Origin: Myxococcales bacterium
GTDB lineage: Bacteria; Myxococcota_A; Polyangia; Polyangiales; Ga0077539
Reading direction: 5' to 3'
Length of the DNA: 64,000 nt
Assembly: GCA_016792845.1 (NCBI GenBank)
Contig: JAEUKH010000028.1
Location: 310,001-374,000 of the forward strand
Below the pieces are notes generated by a model. That model ran no database searches, was not told the origin of the DNA, and saw only the letters and a list, made by a program, of their open reading frames with translations. Made by a program: the position numbers and the translations under genes. This document shows positions 28,697-38,197 of this stretch, in pieces; the stretch's first letter is position 1, and every line of letters starts with the position of its first letter.

Positions 28697-29473
28697 TCAG
28701 CGGTCTTCGGCGGGGCGCGAGGCGAGGGCGACGCGGTCGAGCCAGGCCCAGAGGCGAGGCCGCGCCGCGAGGGTCTCGCGTTGCCAGGGTGAGAGCGGGC
28801 TCCGCAGCGCGTGGAGCTGACCGAAGAGCGACACGTCGGCCACGCCCGGGTGCTCGCCCAGCCAGAAGCCCTGCGTCGGAGCCTGCGCTTCGAGGGCGTC
28901 GACGAGCCGCTCGAAGCGCGACCAGCAGGCCTCGGGGCCGCGGCGCCACACGTCGCGGGCCACGAGCCCGGCGATGACCCGTCGCCGCAGCACCGCTCCG
29001 AGCACCGCCCGTACCGGCGCGGGGGCAGACCCGAAATAGGCCTGGCGTACGGCCTCCCAGTTGCGCGAATCGGCCCACCGCGAGGCGACGACGAAGCCGT
29101 TGAGCGAGGTGTCGGCGAGCTCCTCCCAGCACCACGCCGCGGCGCGCCCCTTGGCGTCGAGACCGCGAAGCAGCGCGTCGCCGCTCAGCGCGTTGATGCG
29201 ATGCAAAATCGCCGTCGAGTCGGCCACGGCCTCGTCGCCGACAAGCAACACGGGAACCTGCCCCGTCGCGTTCACCCCGCGGTGCTGGTCGGGCCGCTCG
29301 GCGTGGCGCCGGGTGTACCGAAGCGCCGCCACTCCGAGGGCGCGGTGGACCTTGAGACAGAAGGGCGAGTGGCTCTCCCAGCCGGGCGTGCCGGGGTCGG
29401 TGAGCTCGCAGAGGGTGAGGGGCGGCGTCGTGCGCGCGGGGTCGGCGGCGGGCGAGGGCGATGCGGTGTTCAT
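28697..29473 (-). CDS. Glutathione S-transferase-family protein
   Basis: A 258-residue protein with an N-terminal thioredoxin-like domain (about 18-100; SPFCLKVHRALG at the active-site turn, cis-Pro region GQVPVLLVGDEAVADST) and an all-helical C-terminal domain (about 110-250; HPGVADVSLFGQLHAL is the usual core motif). A Ser/Cys pair (SPFC) occupies the catalytic turn. It is likely a detoxification or stress thiol enzyme in the cytoplasm. The WYL regulator is divergent 50 bp away and is a candidate regulator of this gene. Confidence 0.85.
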   Translation of the reverse strand: MNTASPSPAADPARTTPPLTLCELTDPGTPGWESHSPFCLKVHRALGVAALRYTRRHAERPDQHRGVNATGQVPVLLVGDEAVADSTAILHRINALSGDALLRGLDAKGRAAAWCWEELADTSLNGFVVASRWADSRNWEAVRQAYFGSAPAPVRAVLGAVLRRRVIAGLVARDVWRRGPEACWSRFERLVDALEAQAPTQGFWLGEHPGVADVSLFGQLHALRSPLSPWQRETLAARPRLWAWLDRVALASRPAEDR

Positions 29474-29523
29474 GGCCAGAGAGATAGCGTGCCGATTTGT
29501 CAGCCTTGTGTCAGGTTTTCGAG

Positions 29524-30207
29524 ATGCGCCGCACCGAGCGTCTTCTGGCCATCGCCGAGCACCTCAGGGCCCGCCGTACGGGCATCACCGCCGAGGCGCT
29601 GGCCGAGCGATTCGGCGTCACCGCGCGCACCATGTACCGCGACCTCGCGAGCCTGAGGGCGGCCTCGCTCCCCATCGGCGCAGACCGCGGCCGCGGCGGT
29701 GGATTCGCCCTCGACCGGCACTACACCTTGCCGCCGGTCAACTTCACCGCCCGCGAGGCCGCCGTGCTCATCGCGGCCGCCCAGTGGGTCGGGGCCATGC
29801 GGGTGACGCCCTTCACCGAGACCCTCGAACGCGGGGTCGAGAAGGTGAGGGCCGCGCTCGGGGCCTCGGCGCAACGCGAGCTCTTGACCCTCCTCGGGGC
29901 GTTGCAGCACGTCGGCGTGCCCGCGCGGCCGACCGATGCGTCGGTGCGCGCCGCGGTCGAGCGCGGGTGGTTCGAGCAGCGCCCCCTCAGGGTCACCTAC
30001 CGTAGCGCGGGCGGCGCACAGACCGAACGCACGGTGCGCATCCGATCGCTCGTGATGGACGGCCACGAGGTGCGACTCCACTGCGACGACCTTGACCGCG
30101 GCGAGGCCCGCGAGCTGCGCCTTCACGCCATCGTGCGGGCCCGGGTCGTACCGCTGGGGCAGGGCGAGCGCGAGCCCCCCGCGAAGGTCGATCGCCGCGA
30201 AGTGTGA
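29524..30207 (+). CDS. WYL-domain transcriptional regulator (HTH_11 type)
   Basis: A 227-residue regulator. The N-terminal winged helix (about 1-55; TERLLAIAEHL...ALAERFGVTARTMYRDLASL) is of the DeoR/YafY kind. The C-terminal WYL-type domain (about 130-225) includes LRVTYRSAGG, LHCDDLDRG and a basic tail. WYL domains sense ligands such as nucleic-acid fragments or small molecules. ATG 29524 is used because it sits directly before the HTH. The 50-bp divergent spacer with the GST gene is likely its target; that pairing is inference. Confidence 0.87.
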   Translation: MRRTERLLAIAEHLRARRTGITAEALAERFGVTARTMYRDLASLRAASLPIGADRGRGGGFALDRHYTLPPVNFTAREAAVLIAAAQWVGAMRVTPFTETLERGVEKVRAALGASAQRELLTLLGALQHVGVPARPTDASVRAAVERGWFEQRPLRVTYRSAGGAQTERTVRIRSLVMDGHEVRLHCDDLDRGEARELRLHAIVRARVVPLGQGEREPPAKVDRREV

Positions 30208-30260
30208 GGCCGCGGATACGTGCGGGTTGACCTTTGCGCAGGGTGGGCGATGCTCGCAGC

Positions 30261-32240
30261 ATGGGTCTCCATCGCGGCGCACGGCTGAGCTTGCTTGCCC
30301 TCTTCGTGATCGGCGGCTGCGGCACCCTCATCGACCCCAAACTCCCGGTGCTGCGCGACGCGGGCCCAGAGACGTCGTCGCGCGACGCGAGCCTCGACCT
30401 CGGCCCCGCGGAAGACGCCCGGCTCGATGCGCCCGACGCCGACGACGCGGCGATGCCTGGCGACGCCGCCGACGCGCCCGACGCCCTCGATGCCGCCGAC
30501 GTCGTCGGGGCGGGCGATGTGCGTGATGTGAACGATGTCAACATGGCCGACGTGTTCGACGCGGGCTTCGACGTGCCGGCGCCGCGCGACCTCGGGGTCG
30601 ATCTCGGGGTCGATCTCGGCGTCGATGTAGGGCCGAGCGATCTGGGCGTCGCGCCTGACCTGCCCGAGGTCGGCGTTGACCTGCCCGAGGTCGGGGTTGA
30701 CGCGCCGAGCGATCGCCCTGCTGCCCGCGATGTTGTCTGCCCCGCGTTCCCCAAGCCCCGCCTCCCGTGGAACGGTGCGGTGCTCAGCGGCACCGGCCTC
30801 GCGCTCCGGCTCGACGGCACCGGCGCGACCGCGGTCGAGGTGTGCGGCACCCCCGACTGCAACCTCCAACGCCCGAGTTTTAGCCTCCCTGTGACGGGCG
30901 ACCTGGCCTCCGGGAGCGTGCCCTCTCCGGGCGTCTGGTGGTGGCGCGTGGCGGTGCCCGAGGGGTGCCCCCGCGCGGGGCAGCCGACCTACGAGCTTCG
31001 GGTCTTGCCCCGCTTCGGAAGCACGGTCTCGCGCGCGGTCGGTGCGCCCTTCGGCATGATGGGCGACCTACGGCGTCGCGGGCGCGATCAGCTCGTGATG
31101 GGGGCGCCCGACGCCGCGCCGACGGGTCTCGGCCGCTCAGGGCGCGTGGTGCTCTTCGACCCGGTCGACAACGCCCAACAGGTCATCGAGGCGCCTGCGA
31201 GTTGCGAAGGCTTCGGGCGCTTCGTGGGGGTCGCCGGCGACCTGAACGCCGACGGCTTTCTCGACGTGTATGCGAGCTGCGGTCGCGGCCGCATGGTGCT
31301 CATGTTGGGCCCCTTCTTCAACGAGAACGGGCCGAACCTCACCCTCCTCAGCGCGGCGACGAGCGAGCTCATCGAGGTGGCAGCGTTGGGAGACATCGAC
31401 GGCGACCGCGCCGCCGATCTCGGTCTCATCACCGCGCCCAACAGCGCCCAACGCGTGGTCTCGACGCTGCGCCTCGTCAGCGGCAGCCCGACCCTTACGC
31501 AGGTCGAGCAGATCGGCCTCCAATCGAACGCCAACCCGCCGAGCCTCGCGGCCCTGGGCGACTTCGACGGCGACGGACGCGCCGATTTCGCCGTCTCGCG
31601 CATCGTCGTCCCGATCCTTGCCCCCGAAGGCGCGGTGAAGCTCTATCTGAGCACTCGGTCGCCGGTGACCCTCTCGCCGGGGCTCAACGAGCTCGGCCTC
31701 GGTGACGTCTTCGCGACCCAGGCCGCCGCCGGGGGTGACGCGCTCGGCACCGGCCAACCCACCCTCATCGTCTTGACGCGACGCTCGAACCAGAACGCGA
31801 CCCGCCTCGGGATCTACCGCTTCGAAGACGTCATCTCGGTCTTGCACCTTCCGACGCAGACCTTCTCGGTGCCGAGCGCGGCGCCGCGGCAAGGCCTCGC
31901 GACGCTCAACCTCCGCGGCGAGGGCGGCGTCGACTGGGCTCACGCTCCGAACCCGGGGCGCCTCGCAGTCAGCTTCCCTTGCCTCGCGTGTCTTCAAGGG
32001 CGAGCGGGCATCCGAGACATCACCGACAGCACCGTCACCTTGGCTGCCGCCTTCGGTGTCGGCGACCTCACCGGCGACCTCACCGGCGACCTCTTGCTCT
32101 TGGGGCCCGCCGACGACGTGCTCAACACCTCGCGTTTTGGCATGATCCAGGGAGCCGCCAACGCCGAGCTCCGACCGAGCAGCGGCCGAATCTCGGTCGA
32201 GGGCATCCCGCTGGTCTCCGCGCACACGATTTTGCACTGA
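30261..32240 (+). CDS. Lipoprotein with FG-GAP/VCBS-type repeats
   Basis: A 659-residue lipoprotein (lipobox VIGGC). A D/A/V-rich linker of about 110 residues (DAADAPDALDAADV-like text and repeats of GVDLG) follows. From about residue 250 there are propeller-type FG-GAP units with calcium loops: GDLNADGFLDV, GDIDGDRAADLGL and GDFDGDGRADFAV. The architecture is the same as in several other lipoproteins of the window: anchor, acidic linker, extracellular propeller. A surface adhesin or polysaccharide-binding role is likely but unproven. Confidence 0.7.
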   Translation: MGLHRGARLSLLALFVIGGCGTLIDPKLPVLRDAGPETSSRDASLDLGPAEDARLDAPDADDAAMPGDAADAPDALDAADVVGAGDVRDVNDVNMADVFDAGFDVPAPRDLGVDLGVDLGVDVGPSDLGVAPDLPEVGVDLPEVGVDAPSDRPAARDVVCPAFPKPRLPWNGAVLSGTGLALRLDGTGATAVEVCGTPDCNLQRPSFSLPVTGDLASGSVPSPGVWWWRVAVPEGCPRAGQPTYELRVLPRFGSTVSRAVGAPFGMMGDLRRRGRDQLVMGAPDAAPTGLGRSGRVVLFDPVDNAQQVIEAPASCEGFGRFVGVAGDLNADGFLDVYASCGRGRMVLMLGPFFNENGPNLTLLSAATSELIEVAALGDIDGDRAADLGLITAPNSAQRVVSTLRLVSGSPTLTQVEQIGLQSNANPPSLAALGDFDGDGRADFAVSRIVVPILAPEGAVKLYLSTRSPVTLSPGLNELGLGDVFATQAAAGGDALGTGQPTLIVLTRRSNQNATRLGIYRFEDVISVLHLPTQTFSVPSAAPRQGLATLNLRGEGGVDWAHAPNPGRLAVSFPCLACLQGRAGIRDITDSTVTLAAAFGVGDLTGDLTGDLLLLGPADDVLNTSRFGMIQGAANAELRPSSGRISVEGIPLVSAHTILH

Positions 32241-32288
32241 CCGCCGCGGCGTTTGAGCCCGCATCGCCGGTGCGCTATACCGCCCGCG

Positions 32289-33131
32289 ATGGGCCCCGAC
32301 CCCCGCGCGACCTTGCTCCGTTCTGGGCCTCCCTGGCTCGCCGAACGCACGCTCTTTCTCACCCGGCACGGCTCGCACGCGTACGGCCTCGCGACGGCCG
32401 AGAGCGACGTCGATGTGCGGGGCTTCGCGGTGCCCCCGAAGGCGTACTACCTCGGGTTTCACCAGCGCTTCGAGCAGGCCGAGCAGGCCGAGCCCGACAC
32501 CGTGGTGTACGAGCTCCGAAAGTTTGTACGCCTCGCCGCCGACGCCAACCCGAGCGTGCTCGAGCTCCTCTTCACCGCGCCCGAAGATCACCTCTGGGTC
32601 GACCCCGTGGCCGCGCAAGTGCTCGCGGCCCGAGAGCGCTTTCTCTCCAAGAAGGTGCGCCACACCTTCTCGGGCTTTGCCATGGCGCAGCTGAAGCGCC
32701 TCGAAGCGAGCCGACGCTTCATCGTGTCACCGCCCCGCGACCCGAGCGACGGCGACTGGGCGGCCTTCACTCACTGGCGAACGCACCGCAACCCGCGCCG
32801 CGCGGCCCTCGAAGCCGCGCACGGGTACGACACCAAGTTCGGCGCCCACATCGTGCGGCTCCTCAGAATGGCGCGCGAAATTTTAACCGAGGGCGTGGTG
32901 AAGGTTCGCCGGCCTGACGCCGACGAGCTTCGCGGCATCCGAGAGGGCGCGTGGTCGTTCGAGCGGCTCGCTGCCTTCGCGGCTGAGGCAGACGACGCGC
33001 TTTCCTCGGTGAGCGCGGCTTCGCCGCTCGCCCATCACCCCAACATGGTCGAGCTCGACGCGTGCTGCGTTGAGTGGGTCGATGCGGCGCTCGGCTGCGC
33101 GACGTCACTCGAACCGCGCGGCGGCATCTGA
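32289..33131 (+). CDS. YcgL/COG3541-type predicted nucleotidyltransferase
   Basis: A 280-residue protein of the YcgL (COG3541) type, within the polymerase-beta nucleotidyltransferase superfamily. The active-site signature GSHAYG...SDVDVRGF lies at about 24-39, giving the two metal-binding aspartates. A helical C-terminal half follows (KKVRHTFSGFAMAQLKRLE). Related proteins appear in stress and toxin-antitoxin settings, but the substrate is unknown, and no partner gene is next to it here. ATG 32289 is chosen from the signature distance. Confidence 0.8.
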   Translation: MGPDPRATLLRSGPPWLAERTLFLTRHGSHAYGLATAESDVDVRGFAVPPKAYYLGFHQRFEQAEQAEPDTVVYELRKFVRLAADANPSVLELLFTAPEDHLWVDPVAAQVLAARERFLSKKVRHTFSGFAMAQLKRLEASRRFIVSPPRDPSDGDWAAFTHWRTHRNPRRAALEAAHGYDTKFGAHIVRLLRMAREILTEGVVKVRRPDADELRGIREGAWSFERLAAFAAEADDALSSVSAASPLAHHPNMVELDACCVEWVDAALGCATSLEPRGGI

Positions 33132-33155
33132 TAGTTTCAAAGATTGAGGCATGGT

Positions 33156-34718
33156 GTGTCGCGCGAATCATTCTTTTTAATCGACGACGACCAAGTCCAG
33201 TGGAGCCGCGGCCGACGCGTGGTCACGCTCCTCATCGTGTTGATCGGCATGTTCCTCTACGCGACGGTCGGCGTCGACGAGGCGCGGGCCGACGCGCTGC
33301 CCGCGATGTTGATGAGCATCACCGCGTGGGTGACGGTGCTCGGCGTGGGCATGTTTCGAGACCTGAACGGCCAGATCAGGGTGGGCGACCCCCTGGTGAT
33401 GATGCTCGCGATCTATTTCTACTATTTTATCAACCCGGGCATTACGTGGCTCCATGGCGCCAACCTCGCGCTCTCTGGGCCGGCGACGGTGATCATCTCA
33501 AGCGAGTTGGTGAGCCAGATCCAGACGCTCCACGTCATCTTCATGCTGATCGCGAGCGGCGCCTACTTCGCCGTGGTTCGCCCTTTTCGGGTGCAGCGCA
33601 TGAGCGCCGAAGAGGCCGAGGCGTGGCTCCCGGCGCCGCGCACCGTGCTCTTGATCGCCTTCGTGCCGCTCCTCTTGGTGATTGTTCAGCGCATCGTCAG
33701 CGACGGCACCATCTTGCCGACGCGCAACTACGGCGCAGAGTGGCAATCGGGCCAGGAGTCGATGAACGAGGCGCGTCGCGTGGGCGGCGGCGACCAGGTC
33801 GCGCTGCAGCTCTTTTCAAAGATCTACTTCGTACCGGCGATCTTGCAGGGCCTCGGGTTGGGCGTCTGGCTCTGTCGGAGCATCGCGCGACGCTCGCGTT
33901 GGGGCCTGGCGCTCTTCGCGGTGACAATGCCCGTGGTGATGCTCCTGGCGGGCGGCGCACGGAGCGGGGTCGCCTTGCCCTTCTTGATGGCGGTCTTGAT
34001 CGCCGACCACCTGGTGGGCCCGCTCCGCTGGCGGTGGATCCTCGCGGGCGCCCTGGTGGGCCTCACGTTCTTCAACGCCTTCGCGGTGTACCGCGGCGTT
34101 CAAGACCAGGGCTTCAGCCGCGCGGTCGAGTCGACCCGCGAGCAGCTGGCCACCGAGCGCGAGGCGAGCCAGGCCTCGACCGAAGACTCGGTGATGTTGG
34201 TCAAAGAGGCGTTGATGGTCACGCTGGTCGACCGCGGCGCGCCCACCCACGGCGGCATCTACTTTGTAGAGAATGTGTTGAGCCTCTTGCCGCAGCAGAT
34301 GTACCCCGACAAGCTCTTGTGGGTGCCGACCGGCGCGCAGCTCACCCGACTCTTGATCGGTCGCACCGCCGCCGACGAGGGCACGAGCGGCGTCGCGGGC
34401 TCGATCGTGGCCGACGGCTACCAGATCGAGCGCGAGCTCGGGCTGATGATCTTGGCGCTTGTGATGGGTGCCATCTACGGCCTCGCGGCGCGCGCGGTGG
34501 GCATCGGCGCGGGCCACCCCAGACGCGCCCAGCTCGTCCAGCTTTGCATTTTTCTCACCTATGTGCCGCAGGCCTACAACTATGTCCGCTCAGACCTGGG
34601 GCAGGTGCTTGTTCAGCTGCTCTATCACTTGTTGATCCCCCTCGCCGGCGCGAAGATGCTGCGCGGGGTGGTGAGCGGCGAGGCATGGTACCGCCCCGTC
34701 GAGGTGCGCTCCCGCTAG
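33156..34718 (+). CDS. Wzy-like oligosaccharide repeat-unit polymerase
   Basis: A 520-residue polytopic membrane protein with about ten to twelve hydrophobic segments. The pattern (long periplasmic loop near residues 290-370 with acidic helices, then EYP-like LLPQQMYPDKL and a GTSGVAGSIVADGY segment) fits O-antigen/exopolysaccharide repeat-unit polymerases. It should join lipid-linked repeat units on the periplasmic face. The start is a GTG (33156) in an AT-rich patch; TTG 33144 is the alternative. No glycosyltransferase gene is adjacent. Confidence 0.72.
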   Translation: MSRESFFLIDDDQVQWSRGRRVVTLLIVLIGMFLYATVGVDEARADALPAMLMSITAWVTVLGVGMFRDLNGQIRVGDPLVMMLAIYFYYFINPGITWLHGANLALSGPATVIISSELVSQIQTLHVIFMLIASGAYFAVVRPFRVQRMSAEEAEAWLPAPRTVLLIAFVPLLLVIVQRIVSDGTILPTRNYGAEWQSGQESMNEARRVGGGDQVALQLFSKIYFVPAILQGLGLGVWLCRSIARRSRWGLALFAVTMPVVMLLAGGARSGVALPFLMAVLIADHLVGPLRWRWILAGALVGLTFFNAFAVYRGVQDQGFSRAVESTREQLATEREASQASTEDSVMLVKEALMVTLVDRGAPTHGGIYFVENVLSLLPQQMYPDKLLWVPTGAQLTRLLIGRTAADEGTSGVAGSIVADGYQIERELGLMILALVMGAIYGLAARAVGIGAGHPRRAQLVQLCIFLTYVPQAYNYVRSDLGQVLVQLLYHLLIPLAGAKMLRGVVSGEAWYRPVEVRSR

Positions 34719-34784
34719 CGCCGCGTCTGTCGCGGCCCGTCAGGATGTGTTGACCCGGGCGCAACGGTGCTAAGAGTCTCGGGT

Positions 34785-35066
34785 ATGGCCCCTCCGAGCA
34801 CCGCCCGCCGCGGCTACCCTACCGACCTGAGCGACGCCGAGTGGTCGCTGATCGAGCCGATGGTGCCGCTCCAGCAGCCGCTCTTTAAAGAGACGAAGTA
34901 CGACCGGCGCGTCGTCATCAACGGCATTCTCTACAAGTTTCGCACGGGTTGCCCGTGGCGGCTTTTGCCCAATGACTTCCCCCCGTGGCAGACGGTGGTG
35001 AAGTACTTCTACCGGTACGAGCGCCTCGGCGTATGGGAGAAGATCCACGCGAAGCTGAACCGCTAG
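34785..35066 (+). pseudogene. IS5-family transposase fragment (N-terminal part only)
   Basis: A 93-residue open frame matching the N-terminal DUF4096 half of IS5/IS427-group transposases (YPTDLSDAEWSLIEPM...KYDRRVVINGILYKFRTGCPWRLLP, then WQTVVKYFYRYERLGVWEKI). It stops at a TAG just where the family continues to the DDE catalytic region. No catalytic half is found downstream in any frame and no inverted repeats are evident. It is therefore a remnant. It marks a past insertion next to the polysaccharide polymerase gene. Confidence 0.85.
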
Positions 35067-35184
35067 GCTGCGTCCGTAAATGTCGTGGCGGCGGAGGGGG
35101 CGAAGTGGCCAATCCGACGAGGTTGCGCCGCGCCCCAACCCTTGCGTGACCACACCCCAGTGGGGCGCGAAGATCACGCGTTTC

Positions 35185-35364
35185 TCAGGGGGTGAGGTCA
35201 CACCGCTCGCCTTCGCGCGGCCCGCGTGTCAGCTCAATGCCGCGGGTAAACTCAGCCCAGAACGCGACGCCCACTCTCTCGGCTACCGCCTGTGCCGACA
35301 CAGCCTCGCCGCGACAGGCTGAAGCGCATGCCGCAATCAACGCGGGTTTAGGGCCCACACCCAT
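35185..35364 (-). CDS. Small orphan ORF of 59 residues, possible gene remnant
   Basis: An ATG-initiated 59-residue frame that begins 24 bp downstream of the transhydrogenase stop, in the same frame and strand. Its text is protein-like rather than shadow-like: an N-terminal small hydrophobic helix with two cysteines, then AERVGVAFWAEFTRGIEL and a charged end with one more cysteine. No family is recognised. It may be a short third gene in the SthA transcript or the C-terminal remains of a gene cut by the IS5 insertion. The remaining 35067-35184 shows nothing coding. Confidence 0.4.
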   Translation of the reverse strand: MGVGPKPALIAACASACRGEAVSAQAVAERVGVAFWAEFTRGIELTRGPREGERCDLTP

Positions 35365-35388
35365 CGCGAACAGCCCCGTCGCCGAGAT

Positions 35389-36813
35389 TCAAAAGAGGCG
35401 ATTCAACCCGTTGAGCGCCGCGACGCGGTAGGCCTCGGCCATGGTGGGGTAATTGAACGTCGTCGAGACGAAGTACTCGATGCTGTTCTGCGGCGAGGGT
35501 TGATTCATCACCGCCTGGCCGATGTGCACGATCTCGCTGGCCTGATAGCCGAAGCAGTGAATGCCCAAGATGGCCTTGGTCTCGCGGTGAAAGAGGAGCT
35601 TCAACATGCCCACCGACTGACCCACGATCTGCGCGCGGGCGAGGCTGCGAAAGAGGGCGTGACCGGCCTCGTAGGGCACCTTCTTCGCGGTCAGCTCGCG
35701 CTCGGTGGCGCCGATCGAGCTGATCTCGGGCGTGGTGTAGATCCCATTGGGGATCTCCCGCGAGAAGCGCCCGTCGGCCTCACCCATGACAAAGTGCGTC
35801 GCGGCGAAGCGGCCCTGGTCGTAGGCCGCGCTGGCCAGCGAGGGCGGGCCGATGACGTCGCCCACCGCGTACATGTGGGGCTGCGCCGCGATCTGATAGG
35901 TGTCGCTCACCCGAATCAAGCCCCGGGCGTCGGGGATGATGCCGATGGCCTCTAGGCCCATGTCTTGGGTGTTGCCGGTGCGACCGTTGGCCCAAAGGAG
36001 CACGTCGCTCTTGGTGCGCTTGCCGCTCTTGAGGTGCAAGACCACCCCGTCGTCGAGGGGCTCGACGCGCTCGACCTCTTCGTTGTGGCGAATCACGCAG
36101 CCCATGTCGCGGAGGTGGTACGAGAGCGCGTCGGTGATCTCATCGTCGAGGAAGCTCAAGAGCTTGTCTCGGGTGTTGATGAGATTGATCTTCATACCAA
36201 GGTGCCGAAACATGCTCGCGTATTCGCACCCGATCACGCCCGCGCCGTAGATGGTCATCGAGGTCGGGGTGTGCTTGAGCCGCAAGACCGTGTCGCTGTC
36301 GAGCACCCGCGGGTGGCTGAAATCGACCTCGGCGGGGCGGTAGGGGCGCGAGCCCGTGGCGATCACGAAGCCCTTGGCCACCACCCGCTCTTTGGCGCCA
36401 TTGGGGCCCTCGACTTCGAGGGTGTGGGGGTCGACAAAGCGCGCCTGACCCGAGAGCACCCGCACCTGGTTGCGCTCATAAAAGCCGTGCCGAAGATTCA
36501 CCTGAGAGCGAATCACCCCCTCGGCGGCGCGAAGCATCTGCGGCAGCTCGACCTCGTAGTTTTCAATCATCGGCGCGAGCAGCGGGTTCGAGCGATACTC
36601 GGCCAGCGTACGGATGTTGTGACGCAGCGCCTTCGAGGGGATGGTGCCCCAATGGGTGCAGCCGCCGCCCACATCCGAGTAGCGCTCGACCACCGCGACG
36701 TTGAGGCCCGCCTTGGCCGCCCGCATCGAGGCGCCCTCACCGCCCGGACCCGAGCCGATCACAACAAGGTCATACTGCGACGGACCGTTCGGCGGCGAAG
36801 TCATGCGGGCCAT
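35389..36813 (-). CDS. sthA: Soluble pyridine nucleotide transhydrogenase SthA
   Basis: A 474-residue flavoprotein disulfide-reductase-family enzyme that exchanges hydride between NADPH and NAD+. The FAD motif GSGPGGEG is at about 20-27. The region normally holding the redox disulfide reads [17 protein letters not shown], with only one cysteine; this is diagnostic of SthA against lipoamide dehydrogenase. The NAD-binding motif [11 protein letters not shown], the GDVIG box, and the C-terminal interface ([19 protein letters not shown]) are present. Start ATG 36813; ATG 36804 is the alternative. It is divergent from the next membrane-protein gene across 139 bp. Housekeeping redox balance is its expected role. 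Confidence 0.94.
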   Translation of the reverse strand: MARMTSPPNGPSQYDLVVIGSGPGGEGASMRAAKAGLNVAVVERYSDVGGGCTHWGTIPSKALRHNIRTLAEYRSNPLLAPMIENYEVELPQMLRAAEGVIRSQVNLRHGFYERNQVRVLSGQARFVDPHTLEVEGPNGAKERVVAKGFVIATGSRPYRPAEVDFSHPRVLDSDTVLRLKHTPTSMTIYGAGVIGCEYASMFRHLGMKINLINTRDKLLSFLDDEITDALSYHLRDMGCVIRHNEEVERVEPLDDGVVLHLKSGKRTKSDVLLWANGRTGNTQDMGLEAIGIIPDARGLIRVSDTYQIAAQPHMYAVGDVIGPPSLASAAYDQGRFAATHFVMGEADGRFSREIPNGIYTTPEISSIGATERELTAKKVPYEAGHALFRSLARAQIVGQSVGMLKLLFHRETKAILGIHCFGYQASEIVHIGQAVMNQPSPQNSIEYFVSTTFNYPTMAEAYRVAALNGLNRLF

Positions 36814-36952
36814 AGAGCCGCACTCTAAACCAGCCCTGGGGCCCGGGGAGGCATTTTTGCCCGCACACCCCGCGCGGCTGAATTTTGAATGCCAAGGCCT
36901 GGCGCGCACAACAACCGCAGCGACCTGAGCCAAAGGGTCGAGGGAGTGCGAT

Positions 36953-38179
36953 ATGTACGAGGGTGACGCGGCGATCGCGCCGCGGTGGCTTCGAATCTGT
37001 GTAGGGCTCGCCGCAGGCCTCTCGATCGTCGGCACCCAGTACCTCGGGCCCTTGATGGAGGCGACGGGCCTGCTCGGCGGCTGGCTCACGCTGTTGATGT
37101 TCTCGCCGCTCTACGCGGCCGCGTTGGGGTCGCTGCGTCGCGAGCTCTGGCGCGGCTCGGGGCGTTGGCTCTTGCTCCTGGTGGGCCTCTTGATGGCGCG
37201 GGCGCTCACCGGGGCGCACCTCGTCGACGGCATCAACAAGGGCTTCAGCCTCGCGACCCTGGTGGCCTGGGCGGCGGTGCTTGAGGCGCGCCCGAGCTTG
37301 ATGGGCCTCGTGGCGAAGGTCGGGGCGACGGTGACCGTGGCGGCCTTCCTGGGTCACCTCGCGGCGCCCGCGACGATCGAGATGCCGAAGGGCTGGTTGG
37401 CCCTCTTTGCGGTGATGTACTTCTGGCACCCGTCGGCCCCGCGCTTGCCCGGCGGCGGGCGCCTCGTGCGGGTGGGCCTCGCCTTCTTCGTGCTCGGCAT
37501 CTTCGTCGCGAGCACCTTCCGCACGCCCGTGTTTGCCATGCTCGCGGGGCTCGTCCTGGTGGCGCTGCGTGAGCGCGAGGCGCGCTTCGTGCTCGTGCTC
37601 GGCGGCCTCGTGGCCTTCTTCGCGATGGCCCTGGCGCCGCAGACCCGCGAGGTCAGCTACGGCCGCGAGGTGAACCGCGAAGACCTCATGGCCCGTTACA
37701 ACGAAGTCGGCAACGACCGCATGTCGGGCCGCGTCGACTTCTGGGAGAACGCCCTCACCCTCATGCACGAGCGCCCCGCGACCTGGGTCGTCGGCGTGGG
37801 GCCGAGCGAGGTCGACTACTTCATGGCCGAGGCCAACCCGACGGTGTACTCCGAGGCGCGGGGCGAGCGGGCCGTCCACACCCACAACACCCTGCTCGAA
37901 CTGGTGTTGGGCCTCGGGCTCGTCGGGCCCCTCGTCTTCGTCGGGTGGGTGCTGAGCCTCGTGGGGCGATTTCGCTGGGCCTCGGCCGAGATGGGGCTCC
38001 TCGTGGCCATCCTCGCGAGCAGCATGGCCGACGTGGTGCTCGTCGACCTCACCGGCGGCACTTTCTGTTACGCCGCCCTCCTGGTGCTGGGCCTCGGGTC
38101 AGCCGCGAAGGTCAACGCCACCGCCGCGGCCCCGCGCCTCGTGCCCTGGGGAGAGCGCCGCGGCGGGCTCGCGCCCTGA
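36953..38179 (+). CDS. O-antigen ligase/Wzy_C-family membrane protein
   Basis: A 408-residue inner-membrane protein with about ten hydrophobic helices. The Wzy_C signature is visible near 305-325: [19 protein letters not shown], i.e. the H-x-HN motif after a periplasmic loop, as in WaaL/O-antigen ligases and polymerases. It likely transfers or polymerises a lipid-linked glycan. With the other Wzy-like protein at 33.2 kb it brackets a non-glycan gene (sthA), so the two may not form one operon. Its stop lies 15 bp from the convergent JmjC gene's stop, across a TTGAC-N5-GTCAA palindrome. Confidence 0.8.
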   Translation: MYEGDAAIAPRWLRICVGLAAGLSIVGTQYLGPLMEATGLLGGWLTLLMFSPLYAAALGSLRRELWRGSGRWLLLLVGLLMARALTGAHLVDGINKGFSLATLVAWAAVLEARPSLMGLVAKVGATVTVAAFLGHLAAPATIEMPKGWLALFAVMYFWHPSAPRLPGGGRLVRVGLAFFVLGIFVASTFRTPVFAMLAGLVLVALREREARFVLVLGGLVAFFAMALAPQTREVSYGREVNREDLMARYNEVGNDRMSGRVDFWENALTLMHERPATWVVGVGPSEVDYFMAEANPTVYSEARGERAVHTHNTLLELVLGLGLVGPLVFVGWVLSLVGRFRWASAEMGLLVAILASSMADVVLVDLTGGTFCYAALLVLGLGSAAKVNATAAAPRLVPWGERRGGLAP

Positions 38180-38182
38180 CTT

Positions 38183-38197
38183 TTGACACCCTGTCAA
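38183..38197. repeat. Palindrome TTGAC-N5-GTCAA, site 1
   Basis: TTGACACCCTGTCAA, with arms extended to TTTGACA/TGTCAAA. It lies between the stop codons of the convergent ligase and JmjC genes and supplies the JmjC stop TGA itself (38194-38196). Confidence 0.75.

Noticed and set aside
34785..35066. A complete IS5 element
   Set aside because: The catalytic half and terminal inverted repeats are absent; only the N-terminal DUF4096 part is open.
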